Below, in pieces: positions 1-6,594 of a stretch of DNA of 23,072 nucleotides. The translations under genes were made by a program, and so were the position numbers. The number at the start of each line of letters is the position of its first letter. Position 1 is the first letter of the stretch. The stretch is from a virus: the IMG/VR virus record IMGVR_UViG_3300031963_000965, positions 1 to 23,072 of that record. The stretch is one strand, 5' to 3'. The notes beneath the pieces were generated by a model. That model was given only the letters and a program-made list of their open reading frames with translations. It did not search any database and was not told where the DNA came from.

Positions 1-296
1 CGATAATCAAACGTCAGCATTTTATTCTGATAGTCCCAAGACCTCAGATCAGCTTCGTCTTGCCACTTATAGGTATTGACAAGATTATCGAACTGCATCC
101 GAGCATCTTGTCTGGCCCAATTGGCGGCACGTCTACCCTGACGGTTGCCAAACCGCCAGGTCTGCATATCATATTTATATTGCTTAGCTACCTGTTCGTT
201 GTAAGCATCAATTTGAGACTGCTGACTAGAAGCTCCTAAAATAGAACTACCAATACTCAGAGCCCCAAAGATTGCATCGTCCCATCCAAAGGCCAT
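1..296 (-). CDS. Probable internal virion protein (gp14-like), N-terminal part, cut by window edge
   Basis: An ORF starts at ATG 296, three bases after the stop of the tail tubular protein B gene, and stays open to base 1, giving 98 residues of an incomplete protein. It begins MAFGWDDAIFGALSIGSSIL, a glycine/serine/hydrophobic stretch, and then becomes polar and helical, rich in Gln, Arg, Asp and Trp (for example RAANWARQDARMQF). In T7-like phages the gene after gp12 in this direction usually encodes a small internal core protein (gp14) that is ejected with the DNA. The hydrophobic start and the position fit that role, but there is no catalytic or diagnostic motif, so the assignment rests on synteny. 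The rest of the gene lies outside the window. Confidence 0.6.
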   Translation of the reverse strand, partial: MAFGWDDAIFGALSIGSSILGASSQQSQIDAYNEQVAKQYKYDMQTWRFGNRQGRRAANWARQDARMQFDNLVNTYKWQDEADLRSWDYQNKMLTFDY

Positions 297-299
297 CCC

Positions 300-2735
300 T
301 TAACGCCTCCGATAATAGCGAGGTGAATAATTGCCTTCCCACATCATCGACGTAAGTGCGACAGGGAATGGGGAATCACTGAATACACGTATGTTGAAGT
401 TGTCATTACGTTGATGTATGGGAAGAGTGAAGATATTAGATTCGGTCAGAGGAACGTCGTTAGCAAGATAATAATCAGCATCCTGAACGGATTGAATGTC
501 GTACCATTCAGCAGCCCCTTTCCTCTTAAGTTTGAAGCCAATGTTGCTGGACAAACCAACGGAGAACTTCAGGCGACCAACAGTCAGTGTCGCTGTGTAA
601 TCAGACGTACCTTCAGAAACCTGGTAGTAGATCTGTGGAAGCTCAACATCAAAGTTGTATTTGTATCCGATATAGATCTGAGCAGCCTGACTGGTCAGGT
701 TCTTCCCTTGCACAGCAAAGTATGTACCTGTCCCATCTGTCCCTCGTGTTGGTGTCACGGTAAAGCCGGACTCCACAACAGAGTTGTTCTGGACAGTACC
801 TGCAACGATTAGTACAGGGGTAAGCGCCGTAACATCGCTGTACGGTAGGTAGCACTTTGTGGTCTGTGTGCCAGAGTCGTAGACGACTGAGGATGGGTTC
901 CTGTACATATCAATGCAGATTTGAACAGGGTTACCCTGATTGGTTACAAGGATCTGACTGTCAGGAGTCTGGTTAAGGTTGTTTCTAATCAGTGAGTACT
1001 GGCCGGACTGGTAAGTGACAGCCCAGAAGTTATCAGCATCAACAGTGCAGAATTGAACATTACCAGGTAGTTGCCACTTAAACCATGACTGCATCAGCAT
1101 CTTCTCAGCTGAGCCATAAGTACGATAGAAGTACACAAATGGTGTAGTCCTACCAGACATAGCGATGAAGCTGTTCTGCGAACTGGCAATCAGGTTGTCA
1201 ATCGTGCTTGGAATCCATTCAGAGATAATCCGACCAATATCAATCACATCAGGACTTTCCTGCTGACCTCGTGTTTGCATTGCAAAGACACGCATGTAAC
1301 CAGGAATCTTGCTGACAAACATGATGTTGGTGCCAACGTCCACTGGATGGATCAATGGATCAATCTCGTAGTTAGAGATGGCACGGATTGTTGTTGTACC
1401 AGGAGTCAGCACCCCTTGGTCTGCATACAGCATGAACTGTTGGCTTTCGGTGAACAACACCAGACCTTGTGCTGTTGGTACTACTGACTTCAGAACAGCA
1501 GGTCGAATGCTTGAGCAGCTGATATCAATCGGATCGTTTGGAACACTGGAAAGAGCAGTGACGTGATAGAAGTTGAAGTATTCACCAGCCTGACTCATCG
1601 ACACATTGTCTTCAGTCAAGAAGCCAAGTCGATTGTTATGGAAGAATGCTTTCTGGATCTTCTGACCTACAAAACTTGGGTGCTCATTGGTTTCATCATC
1701 ACCAACCAACCGGGGCTCCCAGAACGACCTAGCAGCGTTGCTAACGTCCTTCTGAAGCGGTCTGAATACGAAGGTATTGAGTGCTGTATTGAGCAGCTCA
1801 TGGGGCATTGTAGAGGGGTTAAGGCCAATTGATATGCCAGGCTTGATCGTCTCTTCCCAATAGCCCTTACCAGAGACACCGTTATCTGCTTTGAATTCAG
1901 CATAGTAAGTATCCTCTCGACCAACAGTATTGTTGACGGTTACAATTCTACCGTTCATCGTCTCGCCAGGCAGTTCACCAATGTTATTAACACTATCCTG
2001 ATACGCCTTGATATCATCACCACCAACACCACCTGATGCATCGATGGTAAAATCAGCGGTACAGCTTAATTCAAGCGTACCCTTGAGTTTGGTAACAGTA
2101 AGCCCAGATATACTAAGACCATTAATACCGCTCTGAAGTGTTGAGAGAATAGTATCAATGTTGAGAACCTTGTTGGTTGTTGTGTCGCTATTGGTAGTAG
2201 GCTCAGCGTTCTTTGTCGTAAAGTTGTAAGTAGAGCTATTGATCGTGACTTTATATTCAGCTCCATATGCAGCGTTGTAAACACGAATAGTTGCCTTACG
2301 CTTTGGATAAACAGTAGTCGCTGCCTGAGTTGTGACAGTAACTGTGTTGTTAACGACGAGAGTTGTGTCTTGAACAGTGAGGATGTCGTAGTTATCCTTT
2401 GTACCTGTCAGGTAGTTAGCTGCGCTGTTCTCATAAGTAACAGTTGCAGCTACACCTGTTGCAGCATTCCAGACGTTAATGGTTGATCCGTTGATGTTAC
2501 CGATATAGGTCTCACTGTTATCACGACGGATATAGAACCACTTGGCGTTGGCAAATGCGTTGGGTGTTGAGGATAAAGTCTGTAGGTGCTTAAAGCCAGG
2601 ACGCTTTGCTAAACCAAACGTAGGGTCTGGGTAAGCATTGAGGCATTCTCTCAGTTGACCTGGAAATTTTTTGTCATCAGGTTGCTTGGATACACCACCA
2701 AGGAAGTTGGGTATCCGTTGGGTTACACTTGCCAT
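300..2735 (-). CDS. Tail tubular protein B (T7 gp12-like nozzle)
   Basis: This 811-residue protein is the size expected for gp12, which forms the tapered nozzle of the short podovirus tail. The N-terminus (VTQRIPNFLGGVSKQPD, followed by CLNAYPDPTFGLAKRPG) is the typical start of the family, which opens with an 'IPNLIGGVSQQPD-like' segment and then a 'KRPG' motif. The rest is beta-rich with many Thr, Asn and Gly. The C-terminus RYYRRR is strongly basic. The ATG at 2735 overlaps the TGA of the upstream gp11-like gene (ATGA), so translational coupling is likely. gp11 and gp12 together form the tail. Identification is firm from size, N-terminal motif and neighbours. Confidence 0.93.
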   Translation of the reverse strand: MASVTQRIPNFLGGVSKQPDDKKFPGQLRECLNAYPDPTFGLAKRPGFKHLQTLSSTPNAFANAKWFYIRRDNSETYIGNINGSTINVWNAATGVAATVTYENSAANYLTGTKDNYDILTVQDTTLVVNNTVTVTTQAATTVYPKRKATIRVYNAAYGAEYKVTINSSTYNFTTKNAEPTTNSDTTTNKVLNIDTILSTLQSGINGLSISGLTVTKLKGTLELSCTADFTIDASGGVGGDDIKAYQDSVNNIGELPGETMNGRIVTVNNTVGREDTYYAEFKADNGVSGKGYWEETIKPGISIGLNPSTMPHELLNTALNTFVFRPLQKDVSNAARSFWEPRLVGDDETNEHPSFVGQKIQKAFFHNNRLGFLTEDNVSMSQAGEYFNFYHVTALSSVPNDPIDISCSSIRPAVLKSVVPTAQGLVLFTESQQFMLYADQGVLTPGTTTIRAISNYEIDPLIHPVDVGTNIMFVSKIPGYMRVFAMQTRGQQESPDVIDIGRIISEWIPSTIDNLIASSQNSFIAMSGRTTPFVYFYRTYGSAEKMLMQSWFKWQLPGNVQFCTVDADNFWAVTYQSGQYSLIRNNLNQTPDSQILVTNQGNPVQICIDMYRNPSSVVYDSGTQTTKCYLPYSDVTALTPVLIVAGTVQNNSVVESGFTVTPTRGTDGTGTYFAVQGKNLTSQAAQIYIGYKYNFDVELPQIYYQVSEGTSDYTATLTVGRLKFSVGLSSNIGFKLKRKGAAEWYDIQSVQDADYYLANDVPLTESNIFTLPIHQRNDNFNIRVFSDSPFPVALTSMMWEGNYSPRYYRRR

Positions 2736-3343
2736 CAGCGATACAATGCCTTGAAGGGTTCATAGCTGTTGTAGTAATTGGCTCCACGAGGGTGACCAAA
2801 GAAGGTGTAGTCACCTTGATTACATTCATACTCAAGAGCCATAGCCCGTGTATAGGCTTCACGTTGTTGGAGCATCTGGTATTGGGTGTTGTCACCAACA
2901 ATCCTTGAAGACACCAACACAGCAGCTCTTGCCACGATGTAGTCCTTGATTGGTGTAGGAAGGTCTACCCAATCAAACAACCACACCACATCACATCGAA
3001 CAGGCTCATCCCACTGGTACGTGTGATTAGTCCGGTCATATAGCTTCCCACTCCGTCGTACAGCATCTTTGTCCCTGTACTCAGGAGTCAGATCCATTTG
3101 GATCATATTGTTGGGAATGACAATGTTCTTGTTCGTATCAGGAGTGATGGGATAATCGTATTCACGGTTAAATGTCCATCCCTCCGCCTGCACCTCCCGT
3201 GACACCTGTAGAAGGGTGTCGTATGCAATCGCAACGTCCGGGTTGGTTTGAGTAAGAGTGGTTACAGGCGCCTGACCAACTGACGCCAGAATTTCATTAA
3301 CAGCTTGAAGCTCGGTCTGAGCGTTAGTGGTTGGAAACGGCAT
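2735..3343 (-). CDS. Tail tubular protein A (T7 gp11-like adaptor)
   Basis: The 202-residue product matches gp11, the ring that joins the portal to the nozzle. Its N-terminus (ELQAVNEILASVGQAPV) is characteristic of the family, as is the later segment EVQAEGWTFNREYDYP. The C-terminal half holds DLPTPIKDYIVARAAVL, also typical. ATG 3343 lies just downstream of the strong terminator at 3369-3398, so expression must come from read-through or from a promoter in the short leader. I see no clear promoter there. Its stop overlaps the start of the gp12-like gene. Confidence 0.93.
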   Translation of the reverse strand: MPFPTTNAQTELQAVNEILASVGQAPVTTLTQTNPDVAIAYDTLLQVSREVQAEGWTFNREYDYPITPDTNKNIVIPNNMIQMDLTPEYRDKDAVRRSGKLYDRTNHTYQWDEPVRCDVVWLFDWVDLPTPIKDYIVARAAVLVSSRIVGDNTQYQMLQQREAYTRAMALEYECNQGDYTFFGHPRGANYYNSYEPFKALYR

Positions 3344-3368
3344 AACGATAGCGTTATTAGCTTTGGAT

Positions 3369-3398
3369 AAAAAAAAGGGGGGACCCCGAAGGATCCCC
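3369..3398 (-). terminator. Intrinsic terminator after the capsid block (UUCG tetraloop)
   Basis: Read on the minus strand, an 8-bp stem GGGGATCC / GGGTCCCC (one G-U pair) encloses a TTCG loop and is followed directly by CC and eight T residues. Stem arms are 3391-3398 and 3379-3386; the T-run is 3369-3376. It sits between the small post-capsid gene and the gp11-like gene, the same place as the T-phi terminator of T7 behind gene 10. It would set a high capsid-to-tail expression ratio. Confidence 0.92.
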
Positions 3399-3405
3399 GG
3401 ATTAA

Positions 3406-3585
3406 TCAGACGTTAGCGATGTTGCACTCAACGCCAGGATATGCAGTACGCAGACCCTTAGTGGTCGAAGCCACAGCAGAGTCAGCGACAGCAGAGCCAT
3501 AACCAAAACGAGTCTTGGCTACAGAAATACGAACGGCATCAGTGGTGCAAGCACCGTTGTTGCCAGCAGCTACAGAAGCAGCCAT
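3406..3585 (-). CDS. Small Ala/Gly-rich protein after capsid (59 aa)
   Basis: A 59-residue ORF starts at ATG 3585 with a good ribosome-binding sequence (GAGGT, about nine bases upstream) and ends at TGA 3406. The protein begins MAASVAAGNNGACTTDAVRI and ends PGVECNIANV; it is rich in Ala, Val and Gly and has two cysteines. The start lies 11 bases after the stop of the preceding 109-aa gene, and the gene is the last one before the strong terminator, so it should be co-expressed at high level with the capsid. I do not recognise the family. A virion-associated or capsid-accessory role is an inference from position only. Confidence 0.75.
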   Translation of the reverse strand: MAASVAAGNNGACTTDAVRISVAKTRFGYGSAVADSAVASTTKGLRTAYPGVECNIANV

Positions 3586-3596
3586 GATGTTTTACC

Positions 3597-3926
3597 TCAG
3601 TTGGTATAGTTAACAGTATCAACGCGGAACGTTGCACTAGTCGTACCAGCAACGCTCAACACGTCACCAACACGATAACCATCACCACCAGCAGCAACGG
3701 TCTGTCCAGTTACAGCGCCAGAGGCGACAGTAGTGGTCAGAGTACAACCACTACCGTTGATGTTGTCATCAGTAGTGGCTTTAGTGCCAGCAGTTTGACC
3801 AGTGCCAGCAGTGAGACGAGTCACGCTGACAACAGTGCCACCTTCGCGCCCAGGCTCAATAGGAGGACGCATGTAGGCAGTTTCACTTGTGGTGACGCCT
3901 ACACCGCCAACAGGTGCGAATCCCAT
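3597..3926 (-). CDS. Hypothetical structural protein after capsid (109 aa)
   Basis: This gene starts at ATG 3926 with the best ribosome-binding site in the region (TAAGGAG, seven bases before the start) and follows the capsid stop by 14 bases. The 109-residue product is beta-prone and poor in charged residues, with many Thr, Gly and Val, and holds a segment GGDGYRVGDVLSVAG (about 79-93) of a kind often found in phage structural and fibre-like proteins. The context (between capsid and terminator) and the strong start suggest an abundant virion protein such as a head decoration or short appendage protein. No sequence motif proves it. Confidence 0.75.
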   Translation of the reverse strand: MGFAPVGGVGVTTSETAYMRPPIEPGREGGTVVSVTRLTAGTGQTAGTKATTDDNINGSGCTLTTTVASGAVTGQTVAAGGDGYRVGDVLSVAGTTSATFRVDTVNYTN

Positions 3927-3940
3927 TGTCGTTCTCCTTA

Positions 3941-4960
3941 TCAGGAACGAGCCGACTGCAGTTCAATAGCAGCAGCGGGATTCAGAGTGCCACAGCCCAT
4001 GGCAAGACGACCCACGATGATGTCACCTTGATACATGGTGCGAACATCAGAGCCAGTGGTTTGCACTTGAGGACCAATGGCCTCAACCACACCAGCGGCA
4101 TCTTTGTGGTAGATCAAACCACAGTGGGTGCTGAAGTTACCGGAGTAATCGTTATTCTCACCGGTCACAGCAGCAACAGTACCAGCCAGGAAGGGTAGGT
4201 TGTTGGAGCGCTTGATGGGAATACCAGCGATCTCATAGAGACCTTCGCCGGACTGCAGGCTACCGGAGTTGTTGCCGAAGTCACGGTTCAGGATGTTGCT
4301 GTCAACCTGGCTCACCAGTGCGTAGTACTGGCGAGGAGAGAGTACAGCCATACGACCCTGCTTAGGCAGGTTCTTTTCATCCATGATGGAAGCAGCTTCA
4401 AAGAAGGCATCCACCAGAGCTTGAGCGTCGTACTCTTTCTGCACACCCAGTTGAATCACGCTACCGCCGGGCTCAGGGCCAGGAGCAGCAGTAATCGGGT
4501 GAGCTTCACGAGCAGACTTTGCGATCTGACGGAAGATCTTCTTGTCGTAAGCCTCAGCCAGAGCGTGGCCGATCTTAGCGGCGATCTCCGAACGCAGGCT
4601 GTAGTGAGCCAGAGTCTCATCAAGGTCATAGACAAACGCGCTGGAGATCAGCAGGTCGTCACAGACGATGGTCTTCTCGGCCACCGGGGGGTCACCACTG
4701 CCCAGGATCGGAGTACCGGGTTCATGGTACGAAGCCTCCATACGGCCCGTGAAAATGAACTGCATCGCCTTTCCATTTTTCAGGGTACGGCTTTGCACAG
4801 TGCCCTTAGCGATAGTCGCGCCTTCATAGGCTTTGAACATCTCGCCAGAGAACAGTTTCAGATAAGTTGCATACTTGGTATCATAAGCAGTACCAAGAGC
4901 AAGAGGAGTAGCCGACGTATTATTTACGCGACCTACAGGAGTAATAAGAGTGTTAGCCAC
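3941..4960 (-). CDS. Major capsid protein (T7 gp10-like)
   Basis: The 339-residue protein is the shell subunit. The N-terminus MANTLITPVGRVNN and the segments GEMFKAYEGATIAKGTVQSR, GKAMQFIFTGRMEASYH and CDDLLISSAFVYDLDE match the T7-like capsid family, as do its length and its place after the scaffold. The start codon is GTG at 4960 and no Shine-Dalgarno sequence lies near it, which is odd for the most abundant phage protein but not rare in cyanobacterial systems. A palindrome with a T7-promoter-like GGGAGA start lies 28-45 bases upstream, and a structured leader with a tRNA-like element lies beyond it. Two small genes follow before the terminator. Confidence 0.96.
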   Translation of the reverse strand: MANTLITPVGRVNNTSATPLALGTAYDTKYATYLKLFSGEMFKAYEGATIAKGTVQSRTLKNGKAMQFIFTGRMEASYHEPGTPILGSGDPPVAEKTIVCDDLLISSAFVYDLDETLAHYSLRSEIAAKIGHALAEAYDKKIFRQIAKSAREAHPITAAPGPEPGGSVIQLGVQKEYDAQALVDAFFEAASIMDEKNLPKQGRMAVLSPRQYYALVSQVDSNILNRDFGNNSGSLQSGEGLYEIAGIPIKRSNNLPFLAGTVAAVTGENNDYSGNFSTHCGLIYHKDAAGVVEAIGPQVQTTGSDVRTMYQGDIIVGRLAMGCGTLNPAAAIELQSARS

Positions 4961-4985
4961 AATAGTAAAGAGAGAAGTTTGTTAC

Positions 4986-5012
4986 GTTCTCCCTAAGCGC
5001 TTAGGAATTCCA
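4986..5012 (-). promoter_or_regulatory. Candidate phage promoter/operator upstream of capsid
   Basis: A perfect 14-bp palindrome CCTAAGCGCTTAGG lies at 4992-5005, overlapping a second 8-bp palindrome GGAATTCC at 5004-5011. On the minus strand it runs straight into TTAGGGAGAAC, which resembles the TATAGGGAGA start region of T7 class III promoters. If transcription began at GGGAGA (4993) the capsid leader would be about 33 nt. The position is that of T7 phi10. I found no second convincing copy in the window, so this stays a candidate. Confidence 0.35.
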
Positions 5013-5037
5013 ACGAAGGAGCTTCATTGGCATTCAT
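4993..5037 (-). CDS. Possible 14-aa micro-ORF in capsid leader
   Basis: MNANEAPSLEFLSA starts at ATG 5037, which shares a base with the TAA of the preceding micro-ORF (TAATG), and stops at TAG inside the palindrome before the capsid gene. The stop-start overlap is the same kind used by real genes here, but an ORF of this size can easily arise by chance. No ribosome-binding site is clear. Confidence 0.15.
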   Translation of the reverse strand: MNANEAPSLEFLSA

Positions 5038-5117
5038 TAAAGGTTGTTGTTGATTGTCGTCTCTCCGACTGTCATGGCATTGGTTGTCGGCGTACCGGCC
5101 AGTGCCAATTCTTCCAT
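5037..5117 (-). CDS. Possible 26-aa micro-ORF in capsid leader
   Basis: An ORF of 26 residues starts at ATG 5117, inside the 3' acceptor strand of the tRNA-like element, and ends at TAA 5037. The peptide begins MEELALAGTPTTNAM and continues VGETTINNNL. Its composition looks protein-like, and it is linked by TAATG to another micro-ORF. There is no clear ribosome-binding site and its reading depends on the tRNA-like element not being cut out, so I treat it as a candidate only. Confidence 0.22.
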   Translation of the reverse strand: MEELALAGTPTTNAMTVGETTINNNL

Positions 5118-5179
5118 CGGGAATCGAACCCGAACTCTTCGGCATGTCGCCTATGTCCTGACCACTAGACTATGGAAGA
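5109..5179 (-). tRNA. tRNA-like element with degenerate anticodon arm (71 nt)
   Basis: The minus strand carries a perfect 7-bp acceptor stem (TCTTCCA / TGGAAGA), TA at positions 8-9, a D-arm GTCT-AGTGGTCA-GGAC, and a 5-bp T-stem TCGGG/CCCGA with the loop TTCGATT. The region between D-arm and T-arm is two bases too short for a normal anticodon arm: TAGGCGACATGCCGA can pair only as a stem with an A-G mismatch, and its loop has no U at position 33. No CCA is encoded. The D-arm resembles tRNA-Glu-type genes, but I cannot assign an anticodon. It could be a decayed phage tRNA, or a tRNA-shaped RNA kept for RNase P/Z cleavage in front of the capsid message. Confidence 0.5.
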
Positions 5180-5181
5180 CA

Positions 5182-5234
5182 CCACATTGCTGTGGATTTC
5201 AGCCCGATTAGTGTGCGTTAGCACGCACTGCGGG
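5182..5234 (-). other. Two RNA hairpins upstream of the tRNA-like element
   Basis: Between the 15-aa ORF and the tRNA-like element the minus strand can form two hairpins. One is GTGCGT-GCTA-ACGCAC (arms 5223-5228 and 5213-5218) with an outer CCCG/CGGG helix (5231-5234 and 5203-5206). The other is CCACA-GCAA-TGTGG (5182-5195) with a GNRA-type loop. Neither is followed by a T-run, so they are not terminators. With the tRNA-like element they make a structured stretch of about 130 nt ahead of the capsid gene. Confidence 0.5.
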
Positions 5235-5243
5235 AACTATTTC

Positions 5244-5291
5244 TCAGCAGCCTTTCTTTCCGCCGCCGCCCTTACCGCCTTTACCTTTCAT
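5244..5291 (-). CDS. Lys/Gly-rich 15-aa micro-ORF
   Basis: ATG 5291 starts two bases after the stop of the 57-aa gene and encodes MKGKGGKGGGGKKGC before TGA. The peptide is only Lys and Gly apart from Met and a C-terminal Cys, so it would be very basic and unstructured. Tight spacing to the gene before it is the only support; there is no clear ribosome-binding site. It could be a real nucleic-acid-binding peptide or chance. Confidence 0.35.
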   Translation of the reverse strand: MKGKGGKGGGGKKGC

Positions 5292-5293
5292 GA

Positions 5294-5467
5294 TTAGGTC
5301 CAGGCAGCACCACCGGCTTGAACCTTCACGCCTTTTGGGCTCAGTTCAGTCAGGGTTTGGTTGGCTTCGCCATAAGCACTAATGAATGCCCGGCTGTTCG
5401 CAGTAGGGGTTACATACTGCACAGTCACCGAAGATACCTTCGGATCAAAGGGATTTGCTTTTGCCAT
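5294..5467 (-). CDS. Small hypothetical protein (57 aa) between RlpA-like and capsid genes
   Basis: I place the start at ATG 5467 (MAKANPFDPKVSSVTVQYVT) because the RlpA-like gene ends at 5469; the same frame is open further upstream but would overlap that gene. The product is 57 residues, polar and beta-prone, ending KVQAGGAAWT. It lies in the capsid-assembly block, so a role in the head or in assembly is possible. I do not recognise the family and no motif is visible. Confidence 0.65.
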   Translation of the reverse strand: MAKANPFDPKVSSVTVQYVTPTANSRAFISAYGEANQTLTELSPKGVKVQAGGAAWT

Positions 5468-5468
5468 G

Positions 5469-5774
5469 TCAATTAATTCGGTGAATAGTGACTTGACCCA
5501 CACCCGCACTTCTCAAACCAATCACCTCAGCAGCAGCACGACTAAGGTCAATATCACGATTATGAACAAAAGGTCCACGATCATTGATACGGACATTGAC
5601 GCACCGTTTATTTGAGGTATTGCAGACACGTACCTTTGTTCCAAATGGAAGAGTACGATGTGCTGCAGTCATGGAATGCATATTAAAGATCTCACCAGAG
5701 GCGGTGCGATTGCCGTGACATGGATGACCATACCACGATGCAAGAGAAGCAAGTGTTAGTGTCAGAGTAAGCAT
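5469..5774 (-). CDS. RlpA-like double-psi beta-barrel protein (putative peptidoglycan lytic transglycosylase)
   Basis: The 101-residue protein is almost exactly one RlpA-type domain. It has ASWYG (12-16) followed by TASGEIFN (24-31), [10 protein letters not shown] (36-45) and INDRGPFV (63-70), then [14 protein letters not shown]. The His (H39) and Asp (D65) known to matter for lytic transglycosylase activity in Pseudomonas RlpA are both present. The first 11 residues, [11 protein letters not shown], are hydrophobic but lack the positive charge of a standard signal peptide; there is no lipobox and no SPOR domain. The gene stands between scaffold and capsid, so it may be a virion muralysin for DNA entry or the phage's lysis enzyme. 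No T7-type lysozyme gene is seen in the window. Start ATG 5774 is the only good choice, since an in-frame stop lies 48 bases upstream. Confidence 0.85.
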   Translation of the reverse strand: MLTLTLTLASLASWYGHPCHGNRTASGEIFNMHSMTAAHRTLPFGTKVRVCNTSNKRCVNVRINDRGPFVHNRDIDLSRAAAEVIGLRSAGVGQVTIHRIN

Positions 5775-5823
5775 GAGTTCGTTGCAAAGGACTTTTATAT
5801 TGCTTACTCTTCCAACTACTTAA

Positions 5824-6594
5824 TCAGAACTGGATGTTTGAACGTTCCAGTTTGTCGGCAATATCCATGCGATATGCAGGGTCATTGTCGTAGCGAGGAT
5901 CACTCATCGCGCGAACGAGTTCGGCTTGACTACGGAATACATCTTGGCTACTGCTAGGAGCAGTTCCTTGAAGTAGTTGACCGTCATAACCGTTAGCATC
6001 CAAGAACCTTGACTTCAGAGCCTGCACGGCAAAGAAGCATGCAAGAGGATCACCACGTTCCATGACAGTGTCATACATGCTGATCTCTTGATCACTGAGA
6101 GCTTCGGAAGCCCAGCTCATCATTGCTGTGTAGTTTTCATCACCACCAACAACAGCCTTGAGTTGACCAACATCATCCTCAGAGAGGGGAGCTACTTGAG
6201 ATGCTTCCTCAGCCTGAGCACGGTATTCGAGATACATCTGTGCCAGGTCTGCAGGATCCATGTTCTGCAGAGCTTCAAGAGTTTCCTCGCTATAGTCATC
6301 TTGTGATTCAAGCCACAAGCGTTCAAGGAAATTCAGATCAACTGGTTCTTGTTGCTCATCAGGTTCTTCTTCCTGCAGCTCGACCTCTTGTTGAGGTTCA
6401 CGGTCTTCTGGATTACCAAGCTTACGCTGCAGTTCAATGTATGCCTGTTCCAGATCTTCTGCATCGCGGAACTTACCAGCAAGCAGCTGCTGCTCCTCTT
6501 GATGCAGAGCCTCGCCTACACGAAGCGAATCGAGTTCATCTTGGGAAAAATCTCCTTCTTGATACTCAGTGGTATCAACTGTCAGTGTAGCCAT
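5824..6594 (-). CDS. Capsid assembly scaffold protein (T7 gp9-like)
   Basis: This 256-residue protein is very acidic and Gln-rich (the segment from about 68 to 86 is nearly all Glu, Gln, Pro and Asp), mostly helical, and without cysteine-rich or enzymatic motifs apart from a single Cys. This is the usual make-up of podovirus scaffolds, which assist procapsid assembly and leave the head. It lies between the portal and capsid genes as gp9 does. The C-terminus DPAYRMDIADKLERSNIQF carries basic and aromatic residues, in line with the capsid-binding end of scaffolds. The start ATG 6594 overlaps the end of the small 72-aa gene by 20 bases. Confidence 0.9.
   Translation of the reverse strand: MATLTVDTTEYQEGDFSQDELDSLRVGEALHQEEQQLLAGKFRDAEDLEQAYIELQRKLGNPEDREPQQEVELQEEEPDEQQEPVDLNFLERLWLESQDDYSEETLEALQNMDPADLAQMYLEYRAQAEEASQVAPLSEDDVGQLKAVVGGDENYTAMMSWASEALSDQEISMYDTVMERGDPLACFFAVQALKSRFLDANGYDGQLLQGTAPSSSQDVFRSQAELVRAMSDPRYDNDPAYRMDIADKLERSNIQF

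Noticed and set aside
5095-5112. Resemblance of ATTGGCACTGG to the Syn5-type promoter ATTGGGCACCCGTAA
   Set aside because: Only a partial match with a gap, and the segment overlaps the tRNA-like acceptor end; no other copies were found.
4950-5168. Plus-strand ORF of 72 aa crossing the capsid leader
   Set aside because: It runs through the tRNA-like element and palindrome on the opposite strand, has odd composition, and every convincing gene here is on the minus strand.
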